Part shown: positions 13,653 to 26,100 of the stretch, in pieces
Numbering within the stretch: position 1 is the first letter of the stretch
Layout: each line of letters starts with the position of its first letter
Source of the DNA: Patagioenas fasciata
Taxonomy: Eukaryota; Chordata; Aves; Columbiformes; Columbidae
Reading direction: 5' to 3'
Assembly: GCF_037038585.1 (NCBI RefSeq)
Contig: NC_092520.1
Span: 148,117,104 to 148,181,103, forward strand
Length of the DNA stretch: 64,000 nucleotides
Notes under the pieces: generated by a model
Database searches by the model: none
The model's input: only the letters and a program-made list of their open reading frames with translations
Told to the model about the DNA's origin: nothing
Made by a program: the position numbers and the translations under genes

Positions 13653-13700
13653 GGGACGGGACGGGACGGGGCGGGGCGGGGCGGGGCGGGGCGGGGCGGA
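13653..13700 (+). repeat. GGGAC/GGGGC short tandem repeat (GC-box array, possible G-quadruplex)
   Basis: A 5-bp unit tract: three GGGAC-type units are followed by about seven GGGGC units, ending in GGAGAC. Overlapping GGGGCGGGGC matches are Sp1/KLF-type GC boxes, and the many G-runs of three to four on the + strand could form a G-quadruplex. It lies about 240 nt upstream of the PKP2 start codon inside the CpG island. Copy number is likely to vary between individuals because of the tandem structure (inference). Confidence 0.8.
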
Positions 13701-13938
13701 GACGGGGAGAACGGGGAGGGGGAGGCCCTGCCCTACCCTACCCCGCCCCAGGCAGCCACGGCGGGCGGGACGGGGGCGCAGGTCGTGCCTGGCACCTGTG
13801 CGGCGGGCGGGGCTGAGCCCGGGGTGGTGCTGGGCGCTGGGCGCGGCTCGGCCCTCGGCGGTTGAGCCCTGGTGCTGGGGAGCCAGCGGAGGCGCAACAG
13901 GTTGTCGAAGCGGAGCCGCGCCGTGCCCGGCTGTGTCC

Positions 13939-14152
13939 ATGGCCGGCCGCGGCCTCGCCGCCGAGCAGGGCTACATCCGCACCGTGCTGGGCCAGCAGAT
14001 CCTGGGGGAGCTGGACAGCTCCAGCCTGGCGCTGCCCTCCGAGGCCAGGCTCAAGCTCTCGGGCGGCCGGGCCGGGGAGGAGAAGGTGCTGCGCATCCAG
14101 AGGCAGGTCCAGCAGACTCTGGCCAGGAAGAGCCGGGGCTCACTGCACAACG
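13939..14152 (+). CDS. PKP2: PKP2 coding exon 1 (residues 1-72, start codon)
   Basis: The ATG at 13939 has G at +4 but T at -3, so the Kozak context is moderate. The exon encodes the HR2 region ([20 protein letters not shown] at 11-30, then [10 protein letters not shown]), which is highly conserved in plakophilins, and the basic stretch ending [14 protein letters not shown]. It ends with one base of a glycine codon at the donor G|GTGAGT. It is three codons shorter than the human exon as I recall it (214 versus 223 nt). The reading frame is open upstream to a TGA at 13627-13629 but has no upstream ATG. Confidence 0.95.
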
Positions 14153-17100
14153 GTGAGTGCCCTCCCCGGTGCCGGGCTCGACCCTGCGCCCCTCGGTACT
14201 GCCTGGTGGTGTCGGTGGTGGTTTCGGGAGCAGGGGAAGGGGCTGCGGGGAGAGACCCTGCCGTGACCGCAGTTTCCTCGGCCCTGGGCCGCTCAGGCCA
14301 GCCGCGGTGCCGGTCACCGGCCTCCACGGGGTTTGGCATAAAATCGTGGTTCTGTCGCGTCTTTCTTCTTTTTTCCCACCCAAGTGAGTCAGAAGTTTTT
14401 CCCTCCCAGCCGCCGCAATTTGTGTGAGTGATGGGGGCTGTTCTCGGTTCACCACTGCCCGAAGAAAGAATCGAACCGAAATTCTCCTAATCCAGCAACC
14501 GCTTACTGTGCTTACTTGAATACCTTAGCTTTACCTCGTTTGCAAAATAAAATGGGAAGAAACAGAGGAATGTCTTTCCTTGTTTCACGTGGAAATTTAA
14601 AAAACAAAACAGAAGGAAAAAAAACCAAAACAAACAAACAAAACAACAACAAAAAAAAGAGGTTTGGAAAATTGTAACTCTAGGTATGACGTGAAGGGAA
14701 AACATGGAATAATAATGCTACCAGACTTGTATTTACCTCTTTCTTTGATGTGCACAACACAGTTTGAAGTCTATCAATCCTTACTTCTAAGATCTTGTAG
14801 CCAGAAAGCCAGATCCTCCTGTAAGGTTCGCACAGTTGTGCCTTTTGCAGTGTCAGGCACCCAAAGAATGACTTTGCCAGGTGTTGAAGGTTAAAGGCAA
14901 GCTGCTTGAGGAGTTTAGTCTTAACCATTAACAGTGAAGAGATGTGTTGTTTTCAAAGTGAAATTAAAATTAATTAGTAAATAAGTAAAAGGCAGCCCTT
15001 ACCATGAAAACTTCAATCCTGTTTTTAAATAGGATGGTATGGCTAACTTACTGGCTATATACCCTGTTGCTCAGTTGTCATTAAAGAAGCTGTTACGTCT
15101 CATTTGTAAAATACTGTGAGCCAAAGAACTTCAAATTTCTAACTATGCTTCATTCGTCTGTCTTGACAGGCAGAGGAATGTTTCCTTGTACTTCATCTGG
15201 CTTTCATATGAAAAGCACCTCATGGCAAAAATGCATACAGTGCAGATATGGACATACTCTGCTCAGAAAAATTAGGTACACGCATTGCGTAGACAGATAT
15301 ACACAGCTATGCAAAGTAATGCTACACATGCAAGTTCTTAGTTTAGCAGCTCTCTTTTAAATTAGGTTTCTAAACACTTTTAAAGTGACTTGATCTCTTT
15401 TTCTCTCAATAGAGAGCATGGGAAAAGCTTTTTAAGCAATAGTTAATGAGATGGTGTCATGAACCTGAGATTATGTCTATAAACCACAGATAAAACACTA
15501 TGAAGACAAAGTTTCCATCCTTCTAACTCAACTTCTCTGGAATATATTAACAAACCTGATGGATTTGGGGGTATTTGTCTTGGTTTGCTTTATTTTTCTA
15601 AAGGTCAGGTGTTTGAGCCTTTCGTGTTTCTGAAATACCGAAACTTTAAAGCTTCAGGATCAGGAGTGGCAAATGTCATGTCTGTTACATGGATTGTTCA
15701 TACATAAAATGAACTTTTCTTCTTTCAAAAGTGTTCTTGTGCCCCACTTACCCTGCATTTTTTAATCCCACTGTAAAACTCACAAAAAATTAAAGAGAAC
15801 TGAATCTGTTCCGTATATTTATACATTTCCTGAGAAATATATGTATATACATGTTTATCCCAATGTGCTTTCTTCATTGACTAGCTCGAAATTCGACTGT
15901 GCTTTAAGAAACATTTGAATTCTTACATGTAGGGTACCTTAAAATAATATGCACTGTTTTGCATGCAAAAAGCCCCCTCACTTTCTCTGAATTTTAGGAG
16001 TTTTCTAGATAAATTCACCAGGGGTGCCATATTGTTTGGTGTCACAGGGAAGACTTAGATGGAGCAGGAGCAGGCTCCTATGATACAACTGCACTATCTG
16101 CAAGTGTATTTCAGACCCTGTTCAGCAAGATACTTAACACATACCTAACCGGAGTGTTCACCACATACATGCCTAAAATTAACGAAGTGCATAACCACTG
16201 GGTATGAAAAATCAGTGGTAGTAAAGTCTTACCCAGTATCATCTGTGCACACCCATTTTCTGCTGGAACTGGAATCTTTGAAGCTGCAGGGACTCTGTCA
16301 GGCAGCGTAATATCTCCTTAAAGTTTCAAATTAAAGCTGTTTGCTTAGCCTTCAGCATTACCTTTAAGTGGAAAAAAAAAACATCTTTTTGCCTCTTACC
16401 CCCATATTGTTTGCTGTTTTATGCCCTTTTACCTCATTTTTGAGGATATACTTCCTCTTCTTTTTTATAATAGAAATTCAGGTCATCCTCATATTTGAGG
16501 ATTCCAGCAGCCGTCAGAACATTGAAGTGAAAGACTGCCCCAGCTTCTAAGACACTGTCAAATGTTATTAAAGGGTTTTAAAGCAGTAGCTTAACAACAG
16601 CTGCAACTTTTCCAGTTCATCAGTTGCTGAACCTTTATAAATTAAAGATTATAGTACCCTGAAAAAGTGTGAACAACTAAAGCAACTGTATCGAATTTCT
16701 GAATGTTATTTATAGGTGGAAATAGAATGGTAGACAGTTGGGCCTTATCAAAGGAAAATGGCATTCAGAAGCATATATCTTAATGACTGGTGTTTCTCAG
16801 CTCACATGTTATGCAACAGTATTGTTTATTTTGTGTATAATACACTTTATTCTGTTTATGAGTCCACTTGCCCCTGAGCTTGTTCTGTTTGGAATTTGAT
16901 TGGCTTTTTGAATTCATTTGTGGTACTTCTGTGTCTTTAGTATAAGCCCTGGACTAAAGTCTACTTTCCTGGGCATCCTGTACATCCTTATCAGTTCCAT
17001 TGTAAAAAGTGAGGGCAGAACTGCGTAATAGATCATAAAAAAAAAAAAAAACAAGCAGCTTGATGAACTGCTGCCTCTGTAGAGATTCTTTCTCTAACAC

Positions 17101-20100
17101 AGGGTTTAATAAACATGGTGTGTTTATAAAAAACAGAATGAAAACTTACATGCTTTCCAAATCAACAGCGTAAGATACAAGACAGTTCCAATCAGAGCCT
17201 TATTTATTCTTCAGGTTTCTTCATTTCTAAAATTCTTAGTAGTATTTTTTGTGAAACTTGTTTTTAGGGTTTGAGAGGGTTTCCTGTCCTCAGCCTTCTA
17301 ATTTGCAGAATTCTGACCATGTTAACTGCTTCGTAGTGATTTTCTGTTTATAGCTTCGTGGTAAAAGGAAATAGAAAAAACTCCTTATTAGCAACTTCTA
17401 CTTTCTGTGAGTTTCAATAAATCCCTCACCTCAGCTTCCTGACCCAGAAGAAATCTTTTTCTCAAATTTGAGCACTTGTGTAAATGTACTGACCAACACA
17501 AAGTAAAAAGAATATTAGAAAAACTGCTTTGAGATGAGGCATATGCTGGCAGAGTGAAGAAGCGTTATCAAAAGAAGGGTCTTTGATCTCTAGCTGAAGT
17601 GTTTCAGTGAATCTTTTGATATGTCATTTTTAACTGTCACCATCTCAAACCATCATGAGTGGAGGAGTATAAAAAAGATTAAAAAATGACAGTCTCAGAA
17701 CACTTAGGAGTTCCTCTTGAGGATATAATCACTCACCTGCCGTGGACAATGGATAATCAGCAAAAGGGCACTCAGGATGCGTGAAAATATCACAGTCCTT
17801 AGTAGACTTCTGTGTATAGAGTAGAACTACACTGATGCCTGCAGTGGAGGCAGGGGAGGCAGTTTAGAGCCAAAATTTGGCTTTCATGGAAACCATTCAA
17901 GTACAACATTTTGTCATAACTGTTGTGATATCAAGTGATTTTTGTACAGCTTTTATTTTGGGCATGGAGAAGGGTGGAGGGGCTAAGTTCTCCTTCTGCA
18001 CTCCCTGCATCCAAAGCGTTCCTGAGCTGCATTAGTTCAAACTGACAGGGCACAGGGGAGACTGTGATAAATGGTTCCACTTAACCGCCCACACATGGGT
18101 GTCTGCTGCTGTCTGAAATGCCTGAGTATTCCAAAATATCCTCATGGGTTGACAGACATGACACAGGACCCATACAAAACCCAGCCTTTTGTTGACTGGA
18201 TGCTAGAAACAAAATGCAGTATCCTATGACCTCTTCAAATAGTATTTGTCCCCTATGGATGAGTAAGTGAATTGTGTACGTGCTTTCTGAAGAGAGAGGT
18301 TTTATGAGACTTAAAGCACTGAGTGTCATAGTTATAAAATATTAATTGTAACAGTAAAAATTTTTAAAGAAGCCTTTTTTGGTATTTTTTTAAAACCAGA
18401 GCACTGAGCCCTTATAGAAGGACTGCCTAATGATTTCTGAATATATGCAATACTGAGCAAGCCTGAGAGGTGTGAAAAACATGTAGGTTTTTGTAGTATG
18501 TTAGAAGTAAGCTGAAGGAAGCCTTACTGACAGAGGTGAGTTTTGATCAGGTCACATATTCTGCATCTCATAACTAATGGAAAGGCACAACATTTTAATT
18601 ACTACTCTTTCCTTTAGCACACTGGCTTTTGGTACAAGTAAACAACACACAGTATAAAGACACACGTTTTATGTCTACCTAATAAATCTACAAATAAAGT
18701 GCTGGCAAAATAATCTACAGATGTGGTAAAAGCAAATAAGAGATACTGTAAATGCAAAATGAAATTCCATAAGCTAACATATATTGTGTTTATCTCTGAA
18801 AGAGAAAAATTTTTATTGATGGATATTTTCACAGGGACACTGAAGGCTAAAAAAAAGAGGACTACTTGAAGATAACTGCATGTTACAATTTCTGATGGAC
18901 TGCACTTTGCTTTTGCAAAGAGGGAACCATTAGATATGTAGTTTATCCTCAAGTAGTCCATGGACAGCCTTGTTATTTTTAATTTTTAAAAATTTGTTTA
19001 GTAAAGATAAGGAGTTTAGAGTTAGCTAAAACTTAAACAAATTACTTGCTCAAAGGATCTTTGTGCCCTAAGTACATAAATAGCTGACAGTAATTTCTTG
19101 CTAGTTAAACTAAGTGGGCAAAAAGTAATAGCTACTAAGAAACAGAAATGTATACGTATTTAAAGGTTTGTTATATGGAAGTACTTTAATATGTAGCAAT
19201 TAATAAAGTGTATGTTTAAAAAACAGGCACAGGTGATGGGCTAAGAAGGAGTCTTATTTGGCATCTGCAACAGTACATTGATATGGGAATGATATCACAA
19301 AAATGAGAGATGTATATGAGTTTGTGGATTTTGGATGTGGTTGTATACTGTCAGGATTTTTCTGCAACAGTTTCCTCTTACTGCTTTCTCATGTATCTGG
19401 GTAACCCTTGGGATATGGTAACCTTGTACTGTCACTAAGGAATTATTAGAATCCAAATAATGAGTTTGACCAAACTGCATCATTGCACTCTCATGATATA
19501 AAGTTACCGTGAATGTGTCTTAACAAATCACCTAATACATGTTTAAATCTGTCTTGCATGGCCAAAATGAAAGAACTGGGAAGTATGATTAAATAAGCTA
19601 AATAACTGCAAAGTATGATTGAATTAGACATCAAATTATTGCAGTCTGCTACTGTATTGTATTATACTATATGATATTGCACACAAATTTGGACTTAGAC
19701 AAGCCACTATGTGCTAATAAGAATCATTCGTAAATTATTCTTGTTACATGACCCACTTGCTTATCGTCATTCTTATCAAGCCCTTTACTAACTACAGACA
19801 CTAAGGCTCAAGGATACAGGAGCACTGAAGTTCTCAGGGATACCCACATGCACCCAATGAGGCCTGGAATCCAGCTGCATGAACTGAAAGCCTCAGCTAT
19901 TTGGCCCACATACACCAGGTGCTTCAAAAATCACAGCAGACACTTGCCTGCATGTCTTTGGCACCTGAATTCCCATTGGACATAGGACTCTCACTATTTC
20001 TACAAGTGGAGACTTCGTCAGTCTGACCCAGTTAATGGTTGTTTCTTCAGATTTCTGTAGTATCTCGGGTAATACCTGCTGTTTTGAAAATTCATGGCAA

Positions 20101-23100
20101 ATTAACTTCTTTATTGACCACTGTTATCTGTTCAGACTGAACTTCTGCAGCACACACTGACCCCATTTATGACCAATTTGAGGTGTATCTTGCTTTCAAC
20201 TTCTGTTTCACCTCTTTAAACCTGTCTGTGTTATAACCGGTGCTATTTATATTTCTATATGCAGATTCTCATAGTAACATGGGAATTTCACGAACAATTA
20301 TTTCAGCAGTATCTGTTACTTTAAAAAAGAGAAGCAGTTTTTCTTTGAAAATGTATTTTATCAGTGAAAGAAAAACAGCCTGAAGTTTGTTTGTTTGGTT
20401 TTAATTAAAAGAAGAATGCAGTTTTAATGAAAGAAATAATCACCATGCGCTGTTCTGTTTTCAAAGGTGGGTCATGAAAAAAAAGAATCAGAGCAAATAC
20501 ACTGTGCATCTTCTACGTTATTTGTAGGATTAGTGAACCTTTCAGATGCAGATTTGAAGTGTCATTAAACAACCCTACTTTACAGCATCATATGCCACAT
20601 GCCTCTATAAACCATGGAATTTGTTCATGGACTCTTCACGCTCTTTGGGTGCAGCACTGAGAAGAGTAGTGAAGCATTAGTTGCTCCAATATATTATGAT
20701 TAAATTAGCACCTAAGGGAGAAGAAACATCAGCAGTTGAGGTAGACAACTACAGAATGAACAGTCTATACTCAGTGTATGCTATTTGTTTACAGTAGTAC
20801 ATTGTGAAAATTGCTTCTCTAGGGTGCACAGTAACAGGTACACACATCAACCCATATTTCTCATCTACGAACTACAGCTGCAATATTTTCATTTTGTGTA
20901 CTGTGCATGCTATAGTCAGTCTCTGGTGTAAATCATACATATATATTCAAAGTGGTTACTGTGCAAAATAAGTGTTCTTAGTAGCTGTTCAGTGACACCG
21001 TCTCTCAGTACGTAATAATCTGTCATGTTCTGGGATGTTTAAAAAATCAACTTGCTATGTTAAAACATTTTTCATTAAATAGCTACATGAACAACAAGGC
21101 TTCTAGAAGTTAAAAGTATGTCTTAAGCAAACTATGTAGGAAACTGATAAGCTGGCTTGTGTTCTCAGAAAGCTTTGCTTAACCATGTTTTGAATGTCAT
21201 ACACTCTTCCCATCACTTACCTATCTGATTTTCAGCTTATATCTATTAATGGTAGTGCAGACTGGGACATTTCCCTAGTACATCACCCTTTATAACAATA
21301 TCATGTTTTGTTGACATCTTACTAATACGAGTCTTTGGTTACAGGCAGTTTGCACCGTGCATCCAGTGTTCCAGAGCGTGTCTATAACATGGGGATTACT
21401 GAAAATGATTTTGCACCAAGAACCCCCCATAGTTTCTCATATTATCAGTCAAACCAGGTGAGGAAAAGCCAACACTGAATAGAAATAAATATAGTATCAC
21501 ATGCATAGTTTATCCATTTTGTTACTACAAGTAATACCATGTAGAAGGTGTTCTGATGTTTGCTTGCTTGCTTGTTTGCTTTTTAAAGCTTGATTTCTAG
21601 AAGTGGAGGTTTTTACAACTGAGATTTGTTAATGTTTTTTCCTGCTTCTGGTGACTTTTGAGCCCAACTGCTAAACTGAACTCAGTCATAAAGACGGACT
21701 TTCTGCAATCCAGTTGGGTTTGTGAGCATTGGGTAGAAAATGAAAAACTGTATTAACACTCCTCTAAGGCAAAGGCTGTAATAAGTCAGACCTTTATTCA
21801 TCTCACCATGCTGCAGGTCAGCCAGCACATCAGTAGCTCAAAGCAGCCAGAGGCCAGGCTGACACTCACCCAGCCGAACAGCTAGAGGTTGCTGGAGGAA
21901 GCCCAGCAATCCCATGGGGTAATGAGTGACATGGGTAGGGGCTGGGAATGTGGTGAATGAGGTTAGGGAACTAAGCATCCAAAGCCATGGGAAAACAGAT
22001 TGCTTTGGTTTTGTGATGATGGGTAGAGTGTTCCTTATCATTTTAAATAATCCTGTTGTAACCTGTTTTAGCATTACAAGAATTTCAGCAGTACAGGCCT
22101 TGCAATCCAATGGTGTTTCTAAACGGTCTAATCATAAATTCACTTGTCATTTTGACCAACTTTTCTTGAGTTCATGACTTGAATGCTAAGATAAATAGCT
22201 GGTTTTCTGCAGGATTTGTGACACAGCTCATAACTGGTATGAACCTGTTTGAAGGAGCAACCATATGGCATAGAAATCAACACATAGCTCAGTAGCAATG
22301 CTGTTGCATGATCCACATTAGCAAACTGAAACCAGTTCAGCCTGGAAACAGATATATTTATCTAGTAAACAGCTGTATAGATAGGGGCAAATTCTTTCTT
22401 CATTTTAGATTACCTAAGAATGGCTTATTCTCATTAAATGAAACAGCCCAGCTCCTGGCCTGTTAATGAAGCAACTCCTGTTCTGTAGGGGTAGAGTTAG
22501 AATCATTTACCTGAATACACTTCCTTCTCTGTCCTCTTATCCTCTGTTCTCACCTATCATCCAGTCCATAATATTTTATGTGAAACTATTCTTTCTAGAA
22601 TAGACCAAGAAGAAAACTGGAGATGACATAAGAATCACAAGAAAATACTGCAGTTTTCCAGGCAGGGAAAACAAAAAAACAAAACAAAACAAAACCAAAC
22701 CAAACAAAACAAAAAAAAAGGGAGGGAGAGAGTGAGAAAGATGATTTGTCCCATATGAAAACCAGAAAAAGCCCCGAGGTCTAGTATTTCACAAAAGCAT
22801 TAATCTCATTGTCCCCAAACAAAAGATAAGTATATCCTTGCATAGCTTCTGTAAAATAAACAGATATATCCGATGATCCTTGCTTCCCCCTGCTAGATTC
22901 AGCAACATTTGCTCCTTTTGTGAGTTGATTTTCACCCTCAGTAATTCCTCAACAATGAAATTAAGGGTTGTCAGTCTGGTCACTATTTGCTAAGCACTGT
23001 CCCTTCAATTAATATCTTGTATAAGCTTCTCAGTTTACCTTAAAAAATGCTTCTAATATTACAAAACTTCAATATAACATGGAAATAGAATATACAGGCT

Positions 23101-26100
23101 TTTGATTTATGGTTGGATGGCACTATGCTTACTGATTTTTTCAAAAAATCAGGCCATGACTCCTTTATTTCAAAGCCAGATAGTCTCCCAAGTTGATTCA
23201 GTTCTGGAAGGTCTTGAATAGAGTATGATGTCCAGTTTAAAGCATAAGAAAAAGGTAGAAAAATTGGAGAGCCCCAGATGGCACCTGAACAGTAAGAATC
23301 TTGAAGACACATCTTACAAAAAAACGTTGAAGGAGGTGGGTTTGTTGAGTTCAGAAAAGAGAAACTTATAAAACAGGATGATGATGACTGATGTCCACGC
23401 CCATTAGGGACAGGAAAAGAAAAATCATCTTAAATTGTAACAGTAGAATTAGGGAAACCATTGAAATGGTCACTTTGGTTTCCTTGGAATGTTATATAAT
23501 CTTCAGTTTTAAGAGACTAGACAAACAGGGAAGGGACTATCTCTTCTTACTAAATCATACCACAAAGTGAACAGGAGGGCTAAATAACCTTTTATTAATA
23601 AGGTTAATAGCAATATGCAGACACTTTCCTATAATCGTTTAATATCTGCCTTGAACTTAATTTTAGTAGCAGATCCCCAAGGAGTTTCAAACTAAAACTA
23701 GAATCCCCATTATTAAGCAGACTGTTCACTACCAGGCATAATTGACTTACACACCTATTTTGAGTTAATGGCAGGAAACTACACGCTTAGTCTTTGTGTC
23801 CTAATATTTAGACTGTGCTTCTTCCTGCTTTCATTAGGCAGATACAAAGAAGTGTCACAGAATCTCATTTAATACACAATTTTAGTGATGTTTACATTTT
23901 GTTTTCTGATTCTGATAGCAGATCTTAGAATAATTATCTTTGCCTTTTTTTTTTGTTTGGTTTCTTTGCTGTTAACCCTAAATGTTGTGATCTTACTGTG
24001 ACTCCTGTTCTTTTATGCACCCTTGAACAGGTGGCCTCACCATCCTCTTACACAAATGGCTGGGGGACGAGGGCTACTTACAAGACAATGGAAGAAAGAG
24101 CACAAAGGCAGCCTCTCAAGAGACTAGAGGTTTCACCCCAGCGAGGTCCTGAAAGATTGGCAAATGTGTCTAATGATTTTCACTATGACGGAGGGTTTTC
24201 AACTGGATTCTCCATGAGACATGGAGATAGCGGGAGATCTGTCGGGACTGTCCCACCAAGATATGCTCGGTCTGAGATTGTTGGTTACACTCTTCGTGAT
24301 TCAGTGAATAGGGGACGCTCTTATAAGAGACTTTCCCAAATGGGGGCTACTAATGATGCCGTCCTTGATGGTGTCTACCCCAGCCCCACTGTACCTCTGT
24401 ACCATCAAGCAGGCAACAGTCGCAGTATGACCAACCTTTTGGAGAAGGAGAACTACCTGACCTCAAGCAGTGCAATGGGACAAGTGAGATCACCAGTTGC
24501 TTCCCATTTGGGGTCTCAGAACAGGCAATCTTTAAGGTCCAGCTGGTACCAAACCACTTCCAGAAACACACAGCTCAGGAGGGAAGCTTCCCAACCAGCT
24601 TCAGTGATAACCAGTGTCACTGCAGAAACAGATGGGAAGAGGATGCCATTGACAGCTGCTATGGCAGCAGCTGGGAGAAATGGTTTCCTGCAGAGTGAAC
24701 AAGTCACCATCAATGGATCTCAGCTAGGGTAAGCACAATGCAGGATCTGCTTTGATTCTGGGGTGTCACAGCTGAAAGGAACCTGTTTGTTTAAAAAGAG
24801 AAAATGAACAGACAGCTTGTGGCTGAGCAGACAGCACAATGTACGAAATGTCAGGTCAGAGGATGCAGAAAGTAGATTTGCTTTGAAAAATCCACTTCCA
24901 GTACAGCAGAGGAAAAGGAGAAAAAATGTACACGTATGTACATATTGCAGGGTCAACACCTCCTGCTCAGGTTTGGGACCCCTTTTGCCAAGAGTTAATC
25001 AATTTTATAAGGATACATGAAGTAGTCAGTGAGCAATTGATAACCTAAGACATAATACACAGTGATGTATTGGAAAATTTTCTCAAAATTACTTTTTTTT
25101 CCCCCTTGAAATTCCCTTCCAGAGAAGATTTCTGAATGTTTAAAATCAATTTCATTTTCAAAAGAGAAAATTTATCAGTTCTGAAATTCCTCTCAGGAGT
25201 GAAGTTTTTTCTTCATTTTAGAATAATTCTGAAAGTTTCCAGAGCTCTTAAGGTTCAACAAATAGAACAAACCACTTGGTAAACAGGAGGTGGTTAGTTG
25301 CACTGTTTACTGAGGTTTCTGTTGTTTCATAACCCAAACAGGATCCCAAGGTTTTTTATGTAAATTAATGATGGTGTGATTTATAACAGTGTTATTAAGA
25401 AATGTCTCTTTTTCTGTAACTGTGTAGTCATTAAGTTCATTTTTCTACATGTTGTGTGTTGTGATTAGATCTACAAACATATTGTGCCCACATCTGATCT
25501 GGATTGAAATTTTCACCTCCAGGTGATGCAGGAGTTAAGAGATTCAGTATTTATTATGTGACACTTATTCAGTCTTTACAGCAAGTAAGTCCAGAAAAAA
25601 AACAGCTGAGAGCTCACAACAGCTGGGGAGAAGTGATGTTGAAAACAGATACCTGGAAGGACTTTGTTTTTCAGTAAGACAATTTGCAAACAGGCAGAGA
25701 CATCCCTTGATGTGATCATTTACTTAACTTTAAGTGCAGTCTTGCATGCGTTTCTGAGCCACAATGAGCAATTTTGGTATTTAAATTTGTGTAGGAGCAA
25801 TTCTGGATCTACTTTTGCAGGTGCAGCCTCTGGAGTCTGGTTGTCTGCCTGCACAAACATCAACTGAAGTGTTTTTCATACCTGCAGATATAAACATCTA
25901 TCTGCAGTCATTGTACAAGTGGCTTGCTGAGACCATGCCGAACTCCAGGTGAAAAATCTGTGACCCAATGGAAATCTTTTTGACAGTTAAATTCCTTAGA
26001 TGCCCTTTTTAAGCTCAGCTCTTGCTGGAAATTACAGAGGAAAACAATTGGAAGTGCTGTGAAAGCTTCTAAAGTTCCTTTTGCAGATGTTTGCAGATTT

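Larger units (their letters stand above)
13440..14300 (+). promoter_or_regulatory. PKP2: CpG-rich promoter region and 5'UTR of PKP2
   Basis: The sequence is extremely GC- and CpG-rich, in sharp contrast with the AT-rich DNA on both sides, and it spans the first coding exon. It includes a run of GC boxes at 13653-13700 and has no obvious TATA box. This is the expected architecture of a TATA-less CpG-island promoter. The transcription start cannot be placed from sequence alone. No ATG occurs between about 13366 and the start codon at 13939, so the leader carries no upstream AUG frame. The upstream edge is set by an antisense CR1 fragment. Promoter identity is inferred from position and composition. 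Confidence 0.8.
21458..24030 (+). other. PKP2 intron 2 (2.6 kb)
   Basis: GTGAGG donor and AACAG acceptor, phase 0. It contains an AAAAC-type simple tract at about 22668-22720 and a degenerate CR1-like stretch at about 23200-23540. No other gene was seen. Confidence 0.88.

Noticed and set aside
13156-14455. Numerous overlapping open frames on both strands around PKP2 exon 1
   Set aside because: They arise from GC-rich, stop-poor CpG-island sequence. Only the frame starting at 13939 matches plakophilin and has a proper splice donor.
23953-24030. Extension of PKP2 exon 3 upstream with an in-frame start
   Set aside because: The 26 codons before 24031 have no similarity to plakophilin, and a good AG acceptor with the correct phase sits at 24029-24030.
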